A stretch of 64,000 bases of DNA from DASXHY01 sp036272195 (lineage in GTDB: Bacteria; Verrucomicrobiota; Verrucomicrobiia; Limisphaerales; DASXHY01). The DNA lies in assembly GCA_036272195.1 (NCBI GenBank), contig DATAZE010000043.1:124001-188000 (forward strand), written 5' to 3'. The notes beneath the pieces were generated by a model. It saw only the letters and a list, made by a program, of their open reading frames with translations. It was not told the origin of the DNA and searched no databases. Made by a program: the position numbers and the translations under genes. Positions 52,814 through 61,017 of the stretch are shown here, one piece after another. The first letter of the stretch is position 1; each line of letters opens with the position of its first letter.

Positions 52814-53695
52814 AAAATCATATTCGGTTGAAATTCTTGTATGGTTTTGATTATCCGACATTCGGGAGCAAAGAGCAAACAGGAATCCGGACGCGCGCTC
52901 CTCGTGGCCGGGTAAAATGGGTTCGTTTTTGGATCGGTCCCGGGGCGCGAGATGGCAAAATCGCAATGTTTGTGGGCAAATTTAAAATTCCAAGATGGGT
53001 TCGTTTGGTAATTTTTGTATTTGCAGCGATGCCGGCTGGGAGGACGGTGGCCTGACTGGGTTTGACCTGGCCTGACGCTGGCCGGGGCGATGAGGAGCCC
53101 GCTGATTCTCCCGCCTGGCCCCGGGCGAATGGGTTGGAACGGATAGGAATCAATTCGCATGTCTTTAACAGGCAAGGCGATAAAAAGCGGGGAAAGGCCA
53201 CGAGAATTGGCCCCCGGCGGATGAGCGAAACGGTTTCGCATTTCCGCGAAATACAATGAGTTGTCGGGCGCATCATAATAGAGCAATGAATCCTATTACG
53301 CTGACACTCATTTCCCTGAAGGTCCGATTCCCGGATGACTTCTCTCCCGGCATCGATGCAGTTTTTGCATTCATGTTGCGATATTAACAGACGAGGAAAA
53401 GCTTACGGTAAGTTTTTAGGTGGAAGTCATTGGAATGAAAAAGCTTTCGGGACATTTCGCCGCAAAAAACGGTCCCAAAGGGCACTTTTTTTGACGGAAA
53501 ACGGGATAAAAAAATGAAGGCAGAGGAATGAACGGCAGAGGAATGAGATGTGCACGGAGGCGAGAAACTGGCGACGCGGAGGCGGAAAAGGCGCCAGAAC
53601 CTGCAGGTTGGAAAAGTGGCACTACGTTTATAGCGTTTACGCAATCAACGGGAAAATTCAGCGAAACGCCCGCTCCCCGGCTTTGTCCAACTACC
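52814..53695. other. Long intergenic region with short repeats between tal and the first pseudopilin
   Basis: About 880 bases without a convincing gene; open frames on both strands have repeat-like, low-quality translations. A 12-base direct repeat ATGGGTTCGTTT occurs near 52918 and again near 52994. A 15-base tandem unit lies at 53519-53548. A T-rich run follows a short GC hairpin near 53470-53494, possibly a weak terminator. The region looks like accumulated dispersed repeat debris. Confidence 0.5.
53519..53548. repeat. Two-copy tandem repeat of 15 bases
   Basis: The unit GGCAGAGGAATGA plus two bases is present twice back to back, the last two bases differing. It lies upstream of the first pseudopilin gene, in the region of its possible longer start. 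Confidence 0.55.
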
Positions 53696-54343
53696 ATGCG
53701 CTCGAATGCGGTACGATGGGACGGGTTCACGCTCATTGAATTGCTCGTCGTCATCGCCATTATCGGTGTCCTGGCATCCCTTATCTTTTCGGCTATTCAT
53801 TCGGCGAGTTCCAAGGCCAAAATCGCAGTCGCAAAGTCGGAACTGGCGCAAATGGAATCGGCTATTGATGAGTACAAGGATAAATTCGGCTTTTATCCTC
53901 CAGACAATCCGAACGATCCGACCATCAACCCGCTTTATTTCGAATTGCTGGGCACGACCAATGGCGCAGGTAATTATGTGACGCTGGATGCCGGTGGAAA
54001 GATTTCGCTGACGGACCTTAATTCGAAATTCGGCCGGCAAGGTTTTGCCAACACTTCAACCAAGGCTCATAGCGGTGATGCGGCGGGCGCGCCGATGACA
54101 TTTCTGAATCATCTGGGGCAGAACCAAGTCGGTTCGATAGATACTAATCAACCATCCATCAAAATCCTCGTCTGCTCGGTCGGATGGCCACCAGGCAATA
54201 ATCCGGGGCCCGTTGCCGGGACGACCTTAAATCCGTGGCGCTACGATTCGTCGCATCCAAGCAATAACCCGGGCTCGTACGATTTGTGGGTGGATCTGGC
54301 GATCGGGAGCAAGGTCTACCGCGTGAGCAACTGGAGTAATTAG
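53696..54343 (+). CDS. Pseudopilin-like protein with prepilin N-terminal methylation motif (type II secretion G-like)
   Basis: About 215 residues. The short basic leader MRSNAVRWDG is followed by the prepilin cleavage and membrane helix GFTLIELLVVIAIIGVLASL, then a coil (SSKAKIAVAKSELAQMESAIDEYKDKFGFYPPDN) matching GspG/PilE-type pseudopilins and a beta/Pro-rich C-terminal half. Verrucomicrobiota carry many such proteins, most without a known partner. The ATG at 53696 gives a normal leader; the frame continues to 53528. A second pseudopilin gene follows 26 bases later. Confidence 0.85.
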   Translation: MRSNAVRWDGFTLIELLVVIAIIGVLASLIFSAIHSASSKAKIAVAKSELAQMESAIDEYKDKFGFYPPDNPNDPTINPLYFELLGTTNGAGNYVTLDAGGKISLTDLNSKFGRQGFANTSTKAHSGDAAGAPMTFLNHLGQNQVGSIDTNQPSIKILVCSVGWPPGNNPGPVAGTTLNPWRYDSSHPSNNPGSYDLWVDLAIGSKVYRVSNWSN

Positions 54344-54369
54344 ACCTGAAGAATTTCGCTTTATGAAAC

Positions 54370-55134
54370 TTGGCGACTGGGAAGAAACGCACGGGCGAGA
54401 CGCCCGTGCCACCAGGGCTTGCTTTCACGCTCATTGAACTGCTCGTCGTCATCGCCATTATCGGTATCATGGCTTCGTTGAGTCTGGTGGTGATTGCACG
54501 GGTGCGGGAACGCGGGCGCGAAACGGAGGCGCGGCGGCAGATTCAGGCGCTGGTCAATGCCATCGATGAATATCACGCGGACACCGGCACGTATCCGGTT
54601 TCCGGCGCCGTGCTGGCTACGGCGGGCGGGACTAATGATTTCACTTATGGCGGGGGTTTGCTCGATGCGATCTTCCAGGGTCCCGGAAACTGGTCCACGA
54701 ACAATTCCGAGGTGGTCGCGATTTTGACGGATCGCCAACAATATCCGGCCAGCGGCGCGCTCACGGTGAATTTTGGCCACGTCAAGAACACGAAACAAAA
54801 ATTGTATCTCGCGAATGTGGATTACGCGGACGCCGCGGATTTGCCGGGCGTGGGACCGGATTTAGTTTACCGCGATCCCTGGGGCAATCCGTATATCATC
54901 AGCTTTGATTTGAATTACGACGAGAAATGCCGCGATGCATTGTATGAAAAATCCGGTGTCTCCCAGAACACGGGTGCTACGGGTTGGAACGGGTTGATAA
55001 ATTCGTCGAGTTTTCCTGACCGATTCGCGTATGAAGGGCGCGTGATGGTGTGGTCGATGGGTTCAGATAAAAAGGCGGACGTTGGTCCGGCGAATGCGGG
55101 AGTGAACCGGGATAATATTTTGAGCTGGAAGTGA
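54370..55134 (+). CDS. Pseudopilin-like protein with repeat-derived leader
   Basis: A 254-residue protein with the helix AFTLIELLVVIAIIGIMASL and a GspG-like coil (GRETEARRQIQALVNAIDEYHADTGTYP) and a C-terminal mix of beta strands (VYRDPWGNPYIISFDLNYDE, the calcium-site region of GspG being comparable). The start is TTG; the leader (MATGKKRTGETPVPPGL) is encoded by an 8-bp palindrome (54390-54408) of dispersed-repeat type. The ATG at 54363 lies in another frame. It probably pairs with the preceding pseudopilin. Confidence 0.8.
   Translation: MATGKKRTGETPVPPGLAFTLIELLVVIAIIGIMASLSLVVIARVRERGRETEARRQIQALVNAIDEYHADTGTYPVSGAVLATAGGTNDFTYGGGLLDAIFQGPGNWSTNNSEVVAILTDRQQYPASGALTVNFGHVKNTKQKLYLANVDYADAADLPGVGPDLVYRDPWGNPYIISFDLNYDEKCRDALYEKSGVSQNTGATGWNGLINSSSFPDRFAYEGRVMVWSMGSDKKADVGPANAGVNRDNILSWK
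54390..54408. repeat. Palindrome (GETPV-type) inside a pseudopilin leader
   Basis: A perfect 8-bp stem (CACGGGCG / CGCCCGTG) with an AGA loop. Its middle, GGCGAGACGCC, recurs at 56006-56016 next to the LysM gene end. The copy encodes the residues TGETPVP ahead of the pilin helix. Confidence 0.65.
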
Positions 55135-55144
55135 GGTCGCCCGA

Positions 55145-55239
55145 AGTCCAAGTCTGAAGTGGCAGCGGCAGGGGGCTGCCACAGTCCAAAACCTGACGGA
55201 AATTCTTTTGCACTCTTATTCGCGCCAGCGTCTTGGACT
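55145..55239. repeat. Composite inverted-repeat element
   Basis: Outer 8-bp arms AGTCCAAG (55145-55152) and CTTGGACT (55232-55239) enclose an 8-bp stem GTGGCAGC/GCTGCCAC (55159-55166 and 55175-55182). No T-run follows, so it is not a standard terminator. It fills the gap between a pseudopilin gene and a convergent gene. Confidence 0.6.
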
Positions 55240-55271
55240 GCGACAGTCGCCTTCGAGGCCTTGAATTTTTA

Positions 55272-55733
55272 TCAGGCGGCGTGCCGGGTTTCAGACGGTT
55301 GCGTTTGGGGGATGCCTTCGATGAAATAGTAGGGCGCCATGTTCGGTTTCGTCCGGGACGGTTTGGTGCCTTCTTTCGGCCAGGTGAAATGGCAGTCCTG
55401 GCAATAAAATTCCTTGGGCATCGCCCCAATGTTGGCTAGTAGGCTCACCAGCAGGTTGGGCAGGGTGGACTTGTGGGTGTATTGGGGATATTCAATGCGC
55501 AAGGAGCGGCATTCCGGGCAGCGGATGACTCCGCGCAGACCGCCTTCCGCAGCATCCCAATCCAACATTTGTTGATAGGCCCGCTCGAATTGATCCGCAG
55601 GAACTATTATGCGCGCTCCATGAACGCCGGGGCAATCGCGGAGTTCGCCGGCGATTCCGGCCTCACTCAATCGTCTTTGATAGGTCTCGGCATCCGAGGG
55701 ACGGTTAAAGATTGCGATGGAAATTGTGTTCAT
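55272..55733 (-). CDS. Small protein with DUF2007-like N-terminus and zinc-ribbon-like part
   Basis: A 153-residue protein. The first 60 residues (ISIAIFNRPSDAETYQRRLSEAG... ARIIVPADQFERAYQQM) fit the DUF2007 putative signal-transducing fold. The second part has two CxxC pairs, RCPECRSLRIEYP and YCQDCHFTWP, that make a rubredoxin-like knuckle. A Pro/Thr-rich tail ends the protein. Function unknown; zinc-dependent regulation is possible. ATG start. Confidence 0.72.
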   Translation of the reverse strand: MNTISIAIFNRPSDAETYQRRLSEAGIAGELRDCPGVHGARIIVPADQFERAYQQMLDWDAAEGGLRGVIRCPECRSLRIEYPQYTHKSTLPNLLVSLLANIGAMPKEFYCQDCHFTWPKEGTKPSRTKPNMAPYYFIEGIPQTQPSETRHAA

Positions 55734-55904
55734 GAAAAAACATCGTCCTCCGAAACGCCAAAATCAATGTGGGGTTACACCCTAGTCTCCTGTGACTGAT
55801 TCTTGTGGATTTCGAAAGACTTTAACGCATCCGCCGTCGCCAAGGCTATGGCGGATAAGAAGGCGCAAAGGTGCGCTCCATAGAAGCGGCATAAAAATGA
55901 TGTC

Positions 55905-55967
55905 GCTCCTACGGAGCTTCGAAGATCCTTTACCGTTTCAACTACAACTATACCGCTCCTATGGAGC
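55905..55967. repeat. Two copies of a GCTCC-N3-GGAGC palindrome
   Basis: The 13-base palindrome GCTCC-(TAC/TAT)-GGAGC occurs at 55905-55917 and 55955-55967, with a related GCGCTCCATAG near 55873. The stretch is in the gap between the DUF2007-like gene and the LysM gene end. Confidence 0.6.
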
Positions 55968-56019
55968 TACGATGACCGCAGCAGCTTTTTTGCGGAACAC
56001 AATTGGCGAGACGCCTGTC

Positions 56020-57429
56020 CTACGGCGGGGAGCCGGCGGGAACCACGAGCTGCGGACCGGGACCTGAAGAGGGTCGCGGGATGCGGATGGTGTCTCCGGG
56101 CTTGAGGTTGTTTAAATCAACGTTCGGGTTCGCCGCCTGGAACGCGCTCATGGGCACGTTGTAAAGTTTGGAAAGCGCCGCGGCGGTTTCGGTTTTTCCC
56201 ATGATGTGAGCTTGGGTCGGCGTGGGCGGAGGCGGGGTGGGCGGTTCCGGCAGTGGGGGTTGCCCCGATGCGTCAGTGGCGGCCTTGAGCTGGTCGAGGT
56301 CCAGTTGCTTTAATGCAATCGCCTTCTGTGAATCGGTCAGATTCGTATTGGATTGAATATTGTTTTGCTCGTGTTGAGCGACGAGGTTGACGCCGTAAAT
56401 CGCGTCCGCAGTGCTGGGATCTCCGCCCTGGATGGCAGTGGCCATGGCCTGTTGATAGAGCGGGTCCTGCATTTTTTCGAATTGCAAATAACGATCCTGG
56501 CCGAGCGCAAGCTTGAGAGCGCTGTCGCGTTGTTGCTGCAGGGAATTTCGCTGCCCGACAGTAATCGGGTCGGTGGCGGCGCCCAGCTGTTGAATCTGTT
56601 GGTCGAGGGAATCTGTGGCGCGAAAAATGGCGCGAAACTCGTCTGGTGTGGCGTTGAAATATTTCATCTTGCCGAGGTCCGAGCGCAAATCATTGGCGGT
56701 TTGCGAATAGCGAAGGAGATATTCCTCCAATTGCGCAGGCGAGAGCACACCGGCGAGTTCGGTGCGGGTTTGCTGGCGCAATCGGGCCATTTCGGCGGGG
56801 TCAGGATCTTTTCCCGCGCTGCGCATTTGCTCGAGGTAGGATTGCATGCGTTCGTCGGCGCGAGAGCTGATATTGGCAACCGCCTGTTTGGTCTCGGCTG
56901 GCAGCACACCGAGGATTTGACCATCCAGGGCGATGCCGGGGTGGCTGGGGCGGGGCAGGCTGGCTAAATCGCCGCCTTCCCAGTCGGGCCCCAGCAATTT
57001 CGTGAGCAACACGCGGCGCTCACTGTCGAGCGCGACCAGCTTGGTGGCCGCGAGGCGAATGACTTCGGGATCGGGCTGGCTGCGCCACCATTCCTGTTGC
57101 GGCATGAGGATCTCGGTGGCCTGCCTGCGAGCGTAGAGGGTGTTAACATCCGCGATAATGATGTCGCGAATGGTTTGCTCAGGACAGCCAATGCTGCGGA
57201 GATTGGCGATGTAAGTGGGGTAATCCTGCGATTCAACGTGCGACCAGGAGAGAAACTGGCGGCGCACGACGACATTGGTTTTTACGACTGCGGAGTTGGT
57301 GTCTTCGAGGGATGCGGCGCCAGCCGGCGCAGTTGAGCGGCGGGCGGAGATTACCAGTCCCACAGCCAAGGCGACATTGGCGAGCAGGGACAAAATCAGC
57401 AGGACGCGCCAGCGCATAATCGGTTTCAT
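56020..57429 (-). CDS. LysM-domain protein with N-terminal membrane anchor
   Basis: A 469-residue protein. An N-terminal helix (VLLILSLLANVALAVGLVI) anchors it; the middle is a long coiled region rich in Gln and Ala; near residue 385 a Pro-rich linker (PEPPTPPPPTPTQ) leads to a C-terminal LysM domain (LSKLYNVPMSAFQAANPNVDLNNLKPGDTIRI) that should bind peptidoglycan. The coil shares a pattern with the sigma-factor tail at the window's end (both have DLRSDLGKMKYF- or LRSEVGML-like stretches and LDQQIQQL), which suggests related helical domains. Function unknown. Confidence 0.8.
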   Translation of the reverse strand: MKPIMRWRVLLILSLLANVALAVGLVISARRSTAPAGAASLEDTNSAVVKTNVVVRRQFLSWSHVESQDYPTYIANLRSIGCPEQTIRDIIIADVNTLYARRQATEILMPQQEWWRSQPDPEVIRLAATKLVALDSERRVLLTKLLGPDWEGGDLASLPRPSHPGIALDGQILGVLPAETKQAVANISSRADERMQSYLEQMRSAGKDPDPAEMARLRQQTRTELAGVLSPAQLEEYLLRYSQTANDLRSDLGKMKYFNATPDEFRAIFRATDSLDQQIQQLGAATDPITVGQRNSLQQQRDSALKLALGQDRYLQFEKMQDPLYQQAMATAIQGGDPSTADAIYGVNLVAQHEQNNIQSNTNLTDSQKAIALKQLDLDQLKAATDASGQPPLPEPPTPPPPTPTQAHIMGKTETAAALSKLYNVPMSAFQAANPNVDLNNLKPGDTIRIPRPSSGPGPQLVVPAGSPP

Positions 57430-57557
57430 TCAATGCGTGCCATACTACTTCTAAAAATGCAACGACCAAAAAGTTGCGAAGGTAATCATAATTAGACTGA
57501 CGGACGGTCGAGCAAAGATGCTTTGCAAACGGGCTGCTGTCATTTATCCTAATAATC

Positions 57558-57746
57558 GTGACTACCGTGAAAGAAATAGAAGCGGCGATTCCTCGGTTAT
57601 CTCGCGCTGAGGTGGAGGAGCTTCGTGCTTGGATTGAGGACTTTCTCGAAGATCAACTTGAGCTGACCGACGAAGTGAAGGCCAAACTAGATCAATCCCG
57701 CCAAGAAATCGCAGCTGGCAACTACACGACTCGCCAGCCAAAATAG
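57558..57746 (+). CDS. Small antitoxin-like protein
   Basis: A 62-residue protein, mostly helical and acidic (SRAEVEELRAWIEDFLEDQLELTDEVKAKLDQSRQEI), with the shape of short antitoxins of RelE/ParE-type modules. The start is GTG, preceded only by weak purines. A RelE-like reading frame follows immediately, so the two probably form a toxin-antitoxin pair. No DNA-binding fold is seen, so an autoregulatory role is uncertain. Confidence 0.68.
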   Translation: MTTVKEIEAAIPRLSRAEVEELRAWIEDFLEDQLELTDEVKAKLDQSRQEIAAGNYTTRQPK

Positions 57747-58014
57747 TCGTGGCGGCTGCTCCTCAAATCTGGTCGCCTACAGTTTCACAAAAGCTTTCGA
57801 CGCTTTGCCTTCCGCAGTACGCGAAATGTTGCATCGTAAGATTGACGAAACGGGCACGCGTCTGGACACTTATCCGCACAAACGTTTACAAGGCCGCCCT
57901 GAATTTAAGTTGCGAGTGGGCGATTATCGCCTGCTTTACGAATTTGATGTGAAGCTCGGCCGGATTTATCTCCATTACGTCGGCAACCGCAAGGAGATTT
58001 ACAAACACAGTTAA
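57691..58014 (+). pseudogene. RelE/ParE-type toxin frame without a normal start codon
   Basis: The frame encodes the core of a RelE/ParE toxin: AYSFTKAFDALPSAVREMLHRKID, KRLQGRPEFKLRVGDYRLLYEF and IYLHYVGNRKEIYKH. It is open from 57691, but no ATG, GTG or TTG precedes the first conserved strand; the first usable codon (TTG at 57805) would remove it. A GTG at 57749, right after the antitoxin stop, is in another frame and reads AAAPQIWSPTVS. A one-base indel in the 40 bases after it would explain the picture. It is therefore listed as a probably broken or mis-sequenced toxin gene. Confidence 0.6.
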
Positions 58015-58026
58015 ACCTGATTTTAC

Positions 58027-59112
58027 ATGAAACAAAAAGCATACGCCCGCGCGGGTGTGGATATTGATCTGGGCAATAAAGTGAAATCCACTTTGCCGCA
58101 ACTGCTCGCCGCCACGCATCGGCCCGAGGTGCTGGGCAAGGTCGGCGGGTTCGGCGGATTGTTCGCGCTCGATGTCCGCAAATACCGCGAGCCGGTGCTG
58201 GTATCCAGCGTGGACGGCGTCGGTACCAAATTGAAAATTGCTTTTGCGATGGATCGCCACGACACCATTGGCGCGGACCTCGTGAACCATTGCGTGAACG
58301 ACATCGCGGTGCTGGGCGCCGAGCCGCTTTTTTTCCTGGATTATCTCGGCACGGGAAAGCTTGAGCCGCGCGTCTTCACGGAAATCATCAAGGGCTTTGC
58401 GCGCGCGTGCGCGGAAAACCGCTGCACGCTCATCGGCGGTGAAACAGCGCAGATGCCGGGCTTTTACCAGGCCGGGGAATATGATGTGAGCGGCACAATT
58501 ATTGGGGTGGTGGAAAAATCGAAAATGTTGAATGGCCAAAAAACCGTGAAGCGCGGGGACGTGGTCATCGGAATTAAATCGAGCGGCCTGCACACCAATG
58601 GATATTCGCTGGCGCGGAAAATTTTCTTTGAGCAATTGAAGTTGAAGCCGCGGAGTTATGTGACGGAATTGAAAAACACGATTGGCGCGGAACTGCTGAA
58701 GGTCCACGTCAGTTACGGTCCGCTGGTGCAGGATTTGTTGAAGCGTTTCAACGCGAAGCGTGAAACGCGAAACGCGAAACTTCCGGTAAAGGCTTTCGCG
58801 CATATCACCGGCGGCGGCTTCGTGGACAATATCCCGCGCGTGCTGCCGGACAATTGCGACGTGGTAATTCACAAAGGCTCCTGGGACATGCTGCCGATTT
58901 TTAAAATGATCGAAGCCAAAAGCGGCGTGCCGGATGAGGAGCTTTATGAGGTCTTCAACATGGGCATCGGCATGGTGGCCGTCGTGGCGGCGGACAAGGC
59001 GCAGGCGGTGTTGAAGTTCATTCAGTCGCAGAAGCACAAGGCGTGGCTGATCGGAGAAGTGGTTAAAGGGAAGGGTGAGGCGCGGGTGGATAGCGCGATT
59101 TTATCCTCTTGA
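58027..59112 (+). CDS. purM: Phosphoribosylformylglycinamidine cyclo-ligase
   Basis: AIR synthetase of purine synthesis. The sequence shows YARAGVDIDLGNKV, SVDGVGTKLKIA, DLVNHCVNDIAVLGAEPLFFLDY, IGGETAQMPGFY and HITGGGFVDNIPRVLP. About 361 residues; a typical enzyme is 340-350. The extra length includes a Lys/Arg/Asn insertion (RFNAKRETRNAKLP) before the HITGGG loop, encoded by a short tandem repeat at 58751-58780. ATG start, 12 bases after the toxin-like frame. Confidence 0.96.
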   Translation: MKQKAYARAGVDIDLGNKVKSTLPQLLAATHRPEVLGKVGGFGGLFALDVRKYREPVLVSSVDGVGTKLKIAFAMDRHDTIGADLVNHCVNDIAVLGAEPLFFLDYLGTGKLEPRVFTEIIKGFARACAENRCTLIGGETAQMPGFYQAGEYDVSGTIIGVVEKSKMLNGQKTVKRGDVVIGIKSSGLHTNGYSLARKIFFEQLKLKPRSYVTELKNTIGAELLKVHVSYGPLVQDLLKRFNAKRETRNAKLPVKAFAHITGGGFVDNIPRVLPDNCDVVIHKGSWDMLPIFKMIEAKSGVPDEELYEVFNMGIGMVAVVAADKAQAVLKFIQSQKHKAWLIGEVVKGKGEARVDSAILSS

Positions 59113-59143
59113 AAGGTTGACAAAAATCACGAACGCCGACATA

Positions 59144-59395
59144 ATGTCGGACATGAAGATTTTCACTGTAAGGGAACTCGATCGCGAGCCGGCGACGGTG
59201 TTGGACGCAGCGGATAAGGAGGGGGTCGTTCGCGTGAAGCGGCGGGATGGACGGCTATATTCCCTTCGTCCCGAAACAACGGCAAAAAAAATAACCGCTT
59301 TGCCGGACTTTCGCGGCCGGTTGAAGAGGATGTTTCCCAAGTCAATTCCCGCATCTCAGGCTTCCCTGGTGGACCGATTGATAGCCGGTGAATGA
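59144..59395 (+). CDS. Antitoxin of a PIN-domain toxin pair (Phd/YefM- or VapB-like)
   Basis: An 83-residue protein, MKIFTVRELDREPATVLDAADKEG.. VRVKRRDGRLYSLRPE, which matches the N-terminal pattern of Phd/YefM antitoxins (short beta strand, then V-R-E-L and a basic strand). The ATG at 59144 or 59153 is likely; the longer frame from 59075 lies within purM. The stop overlaps the toxin start as ATGA. Confidence 0.78.
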   Translation: MSDMKIFTVRELDREPATVLDAADKEGVVRVKRRDGRLYSLRPETTAKKITALPDFRGRLKRMFPKSIPASQASLVDRLIAGE

Positions 59396-59856
59396 AGCCT
59401 TACGCCGACACAAACCTCTTTACCCGGTTGTACCTTCAGCTGCCGGAAACTCCAGTGGCGCTTCGCTGGATAGAGCAGGCTCGGCGCAGCGCGTCGTCAT
59501 CGATACCCATTACCTGGCTGCATCGGATGGAGTTTACGAATGCTGTTGAGCAACATGTTTACGCAGGGAATTCTGGCCAGGTAAGGGTCACACCAGAGCA
59601 GGCCGCGATGGCTTTGATGTCTTTTCGAGATGACTTATCGCGTGAAGAATTCCTTCATACTTCAATCATCGACTTGCATGAACTCGAGCGGCAGTTTGAA
59701 GAACTGTCGTTGCGCCATACAGCAAAACATGGTTTTCGTACCTACGATTTGCTTCATGTCGCTTCAGCCCTGTTATTTGAGTGTGATACGTTTTGGACTT
59801 TTGACCCGAAAGCCTTAAAGCTGGCCGCTTTGGAAGGTTTCAAAATACGTCACTAA
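59392..59856 (+). CDS. PIN-domain ribonuclease toxin (VapC-like)
   Basis: A 154-residue PIN protein. The first acidic residue is D6 in PYADTNLFTRL; further acidic residues lie in HRMEFTNAVEQ and in TYDLLHVASAL, and the last strand reads FWTFDPKALKLA. These four acids form the metal site of VapC-type RNases, which cut tRNA or rRNA. It overlaps its antitoxin gene by 4 bases. Confidence 0.88.
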   Translation: MKPYADTNLFTRLYLQLPETPVALRWIEQARRSASSSIPITWLHRMEFTNAVEQHVYAGNSGQVRVTPEQAAMALMSFRDDLSREEFLHTSIIDLHELERQFEELSLRHTAKHGFRTYDLLHVASALLFECDTFWTFDPKALKLAALEGFKIRH

Positions 59857-59925
59857 AAACGTTTTTGCCACTAAAGCGCCTTGCCTCCCCTCGACTCCGG
59901 CTTTAAAATCAGACCATCGTAAACC

Positions 59926-61017
59926 ATGCCGAAACGCCGCAGAATAAATTGGATCGTCAGTGACATCATCCGCCGGGTTCTCAAGACCAAGCATGAGACG
60001 CTGGCGCGCCTGCGCGGCGAGCGTTTTTACTGCAATGCGCTTTCGGGCGAATCGGAATATAATATCACCGTCAATTGCGATGGTACGCTGACGTGCAATT
60101 GCCACGATTACGATGGGTCGGGGAATCTTGGCGACGTCAACGAGCAGGGTTTTAAGGAGGTCTTTTTTGGTCCCAAGGCGCAGAGCTTCCGGGATTCATT
60201 GGCCAAGGGAAAATTGCCGATTATGACCTGCGCTCATTGCGGGGATTTGAAGCGCATCAAAAAATCCCGATTGCATGAAATCAAGCCGCGGTTGCCGTAT
60301 CGCGGGATGCTTTTGGAGAACACGGTGCGTTGTAATATTGATTGCGTGGGCTGCGACCGCATCCAGGCGGCGGGATTGCGCAAGACAAAGCAAATGGAGT
60401 TCGACAAGCTTGCGAAGATGGCGGATGTCGTCCGTGATCTTGGCTTGCAGCAGTTGTTTTATTTGAACCTCGGCGAACCGTTTCTCTCGCCGAACATCGG
60501 CAAGGAACTGCCGTTGCTGCGCGAGAAGAATCCCGACTGCCGGATCGTGATTTCATCGAATGCGATCATTTTGAACACCGATGCCAAGCGGGAAGCGGCG
60601 ATGTACGCGAGCCATATTTTCTTTTCCGTGGCGGGCATCGATGAGGCCATGCTGAAAAAGTACGAGCATGGCGGAAATTTTGAAAAGGCGTACGAGAACA
60701 TGAAGGCGATCGTCGCCTATCGCAATGCGCGCGGACTCAAGCGACCGTTCCTGGAATGGAAATATCTTCTTTTTAACTGGAACGATCGGCGCTGGATGAT
60801 TGAGCGTGCTATTGAAATGGCGAAGGAGGCCCAGATGGACGCGATTTCCTTCTGGCCGACGAACAATCCGTTTTATGGGTGGTCGTATCGCTATCGGTTC
60901 GGGATGTTGAACGACATTGGCAGGAAAACGTGGAAGGGCCGGGAAGTGGATTTGCGCGCGGTGCAAGACTCGCCGCTGGATTTCGTGCCGCCGCAGACCG
61001 TGCCGGTGCCGGCGTGA
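59926..61017 (+). CDS. Radical SAM protein with an N-terminal SPASM-like cysteine cluster
   Basis: A 363-residue protein. The radical SAM motif C136-x3-C140-x2-C143 lies in NTVRCNIDCVGCDR and is followed by a TIM-barrel pattern (LFYLNLGEPFLSPNIGKEL, DCRIVISSNAIIL). Before it, residues 36-105 hold NCDGTLTCNCHDYDGSGNLGDV and MTCAHCGDL with C51, C57, C59, C102 and C105, the shape of a SPASM/Twitch auxiliary cluster. In most enzymes this part follows the barrel. It stands between a PIN module and purD; the substrate is unknown. Confidence 0.85.
   Translation: MPKRRRINWIVSDIIRRVLKTKHETLARLRGERFYCNALSGESEYNITVNCDGTLTCNCHDYDGSGNLGDVNEQGFKEVFFGPKAQSFRDSLAKGKLPIMTCAHCGDLKRIKKSRLHEIKPRLPYRGMLLENTVRCNIDCVGCDRIQAAGLRKTKQMEFDKLAKMADVVRDLGLQQLFYLNLGEPFLSPNIGKELPLLREKNPDCRIVISSNAIILNTDAKREAAMYASHIFFSVAGIDEAMLKKYEHGGNFEKAYENMKAIVAYRNARGLKRPFLEWKYLLFNWNDRRWMIERAIEMAKEAQMDAISFWPTNNPFYGWSYRYRFGMLNDIGRKTWKGREVDLRAVQDSPLDFVPPQTVPVPA

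Noticed and set aside
52810..53286. 158-codon minus-strand frame upstream of tal
   Set aside because: Contains repeated motif-like stretches, overlaps the tal start and gives an implausible protein.
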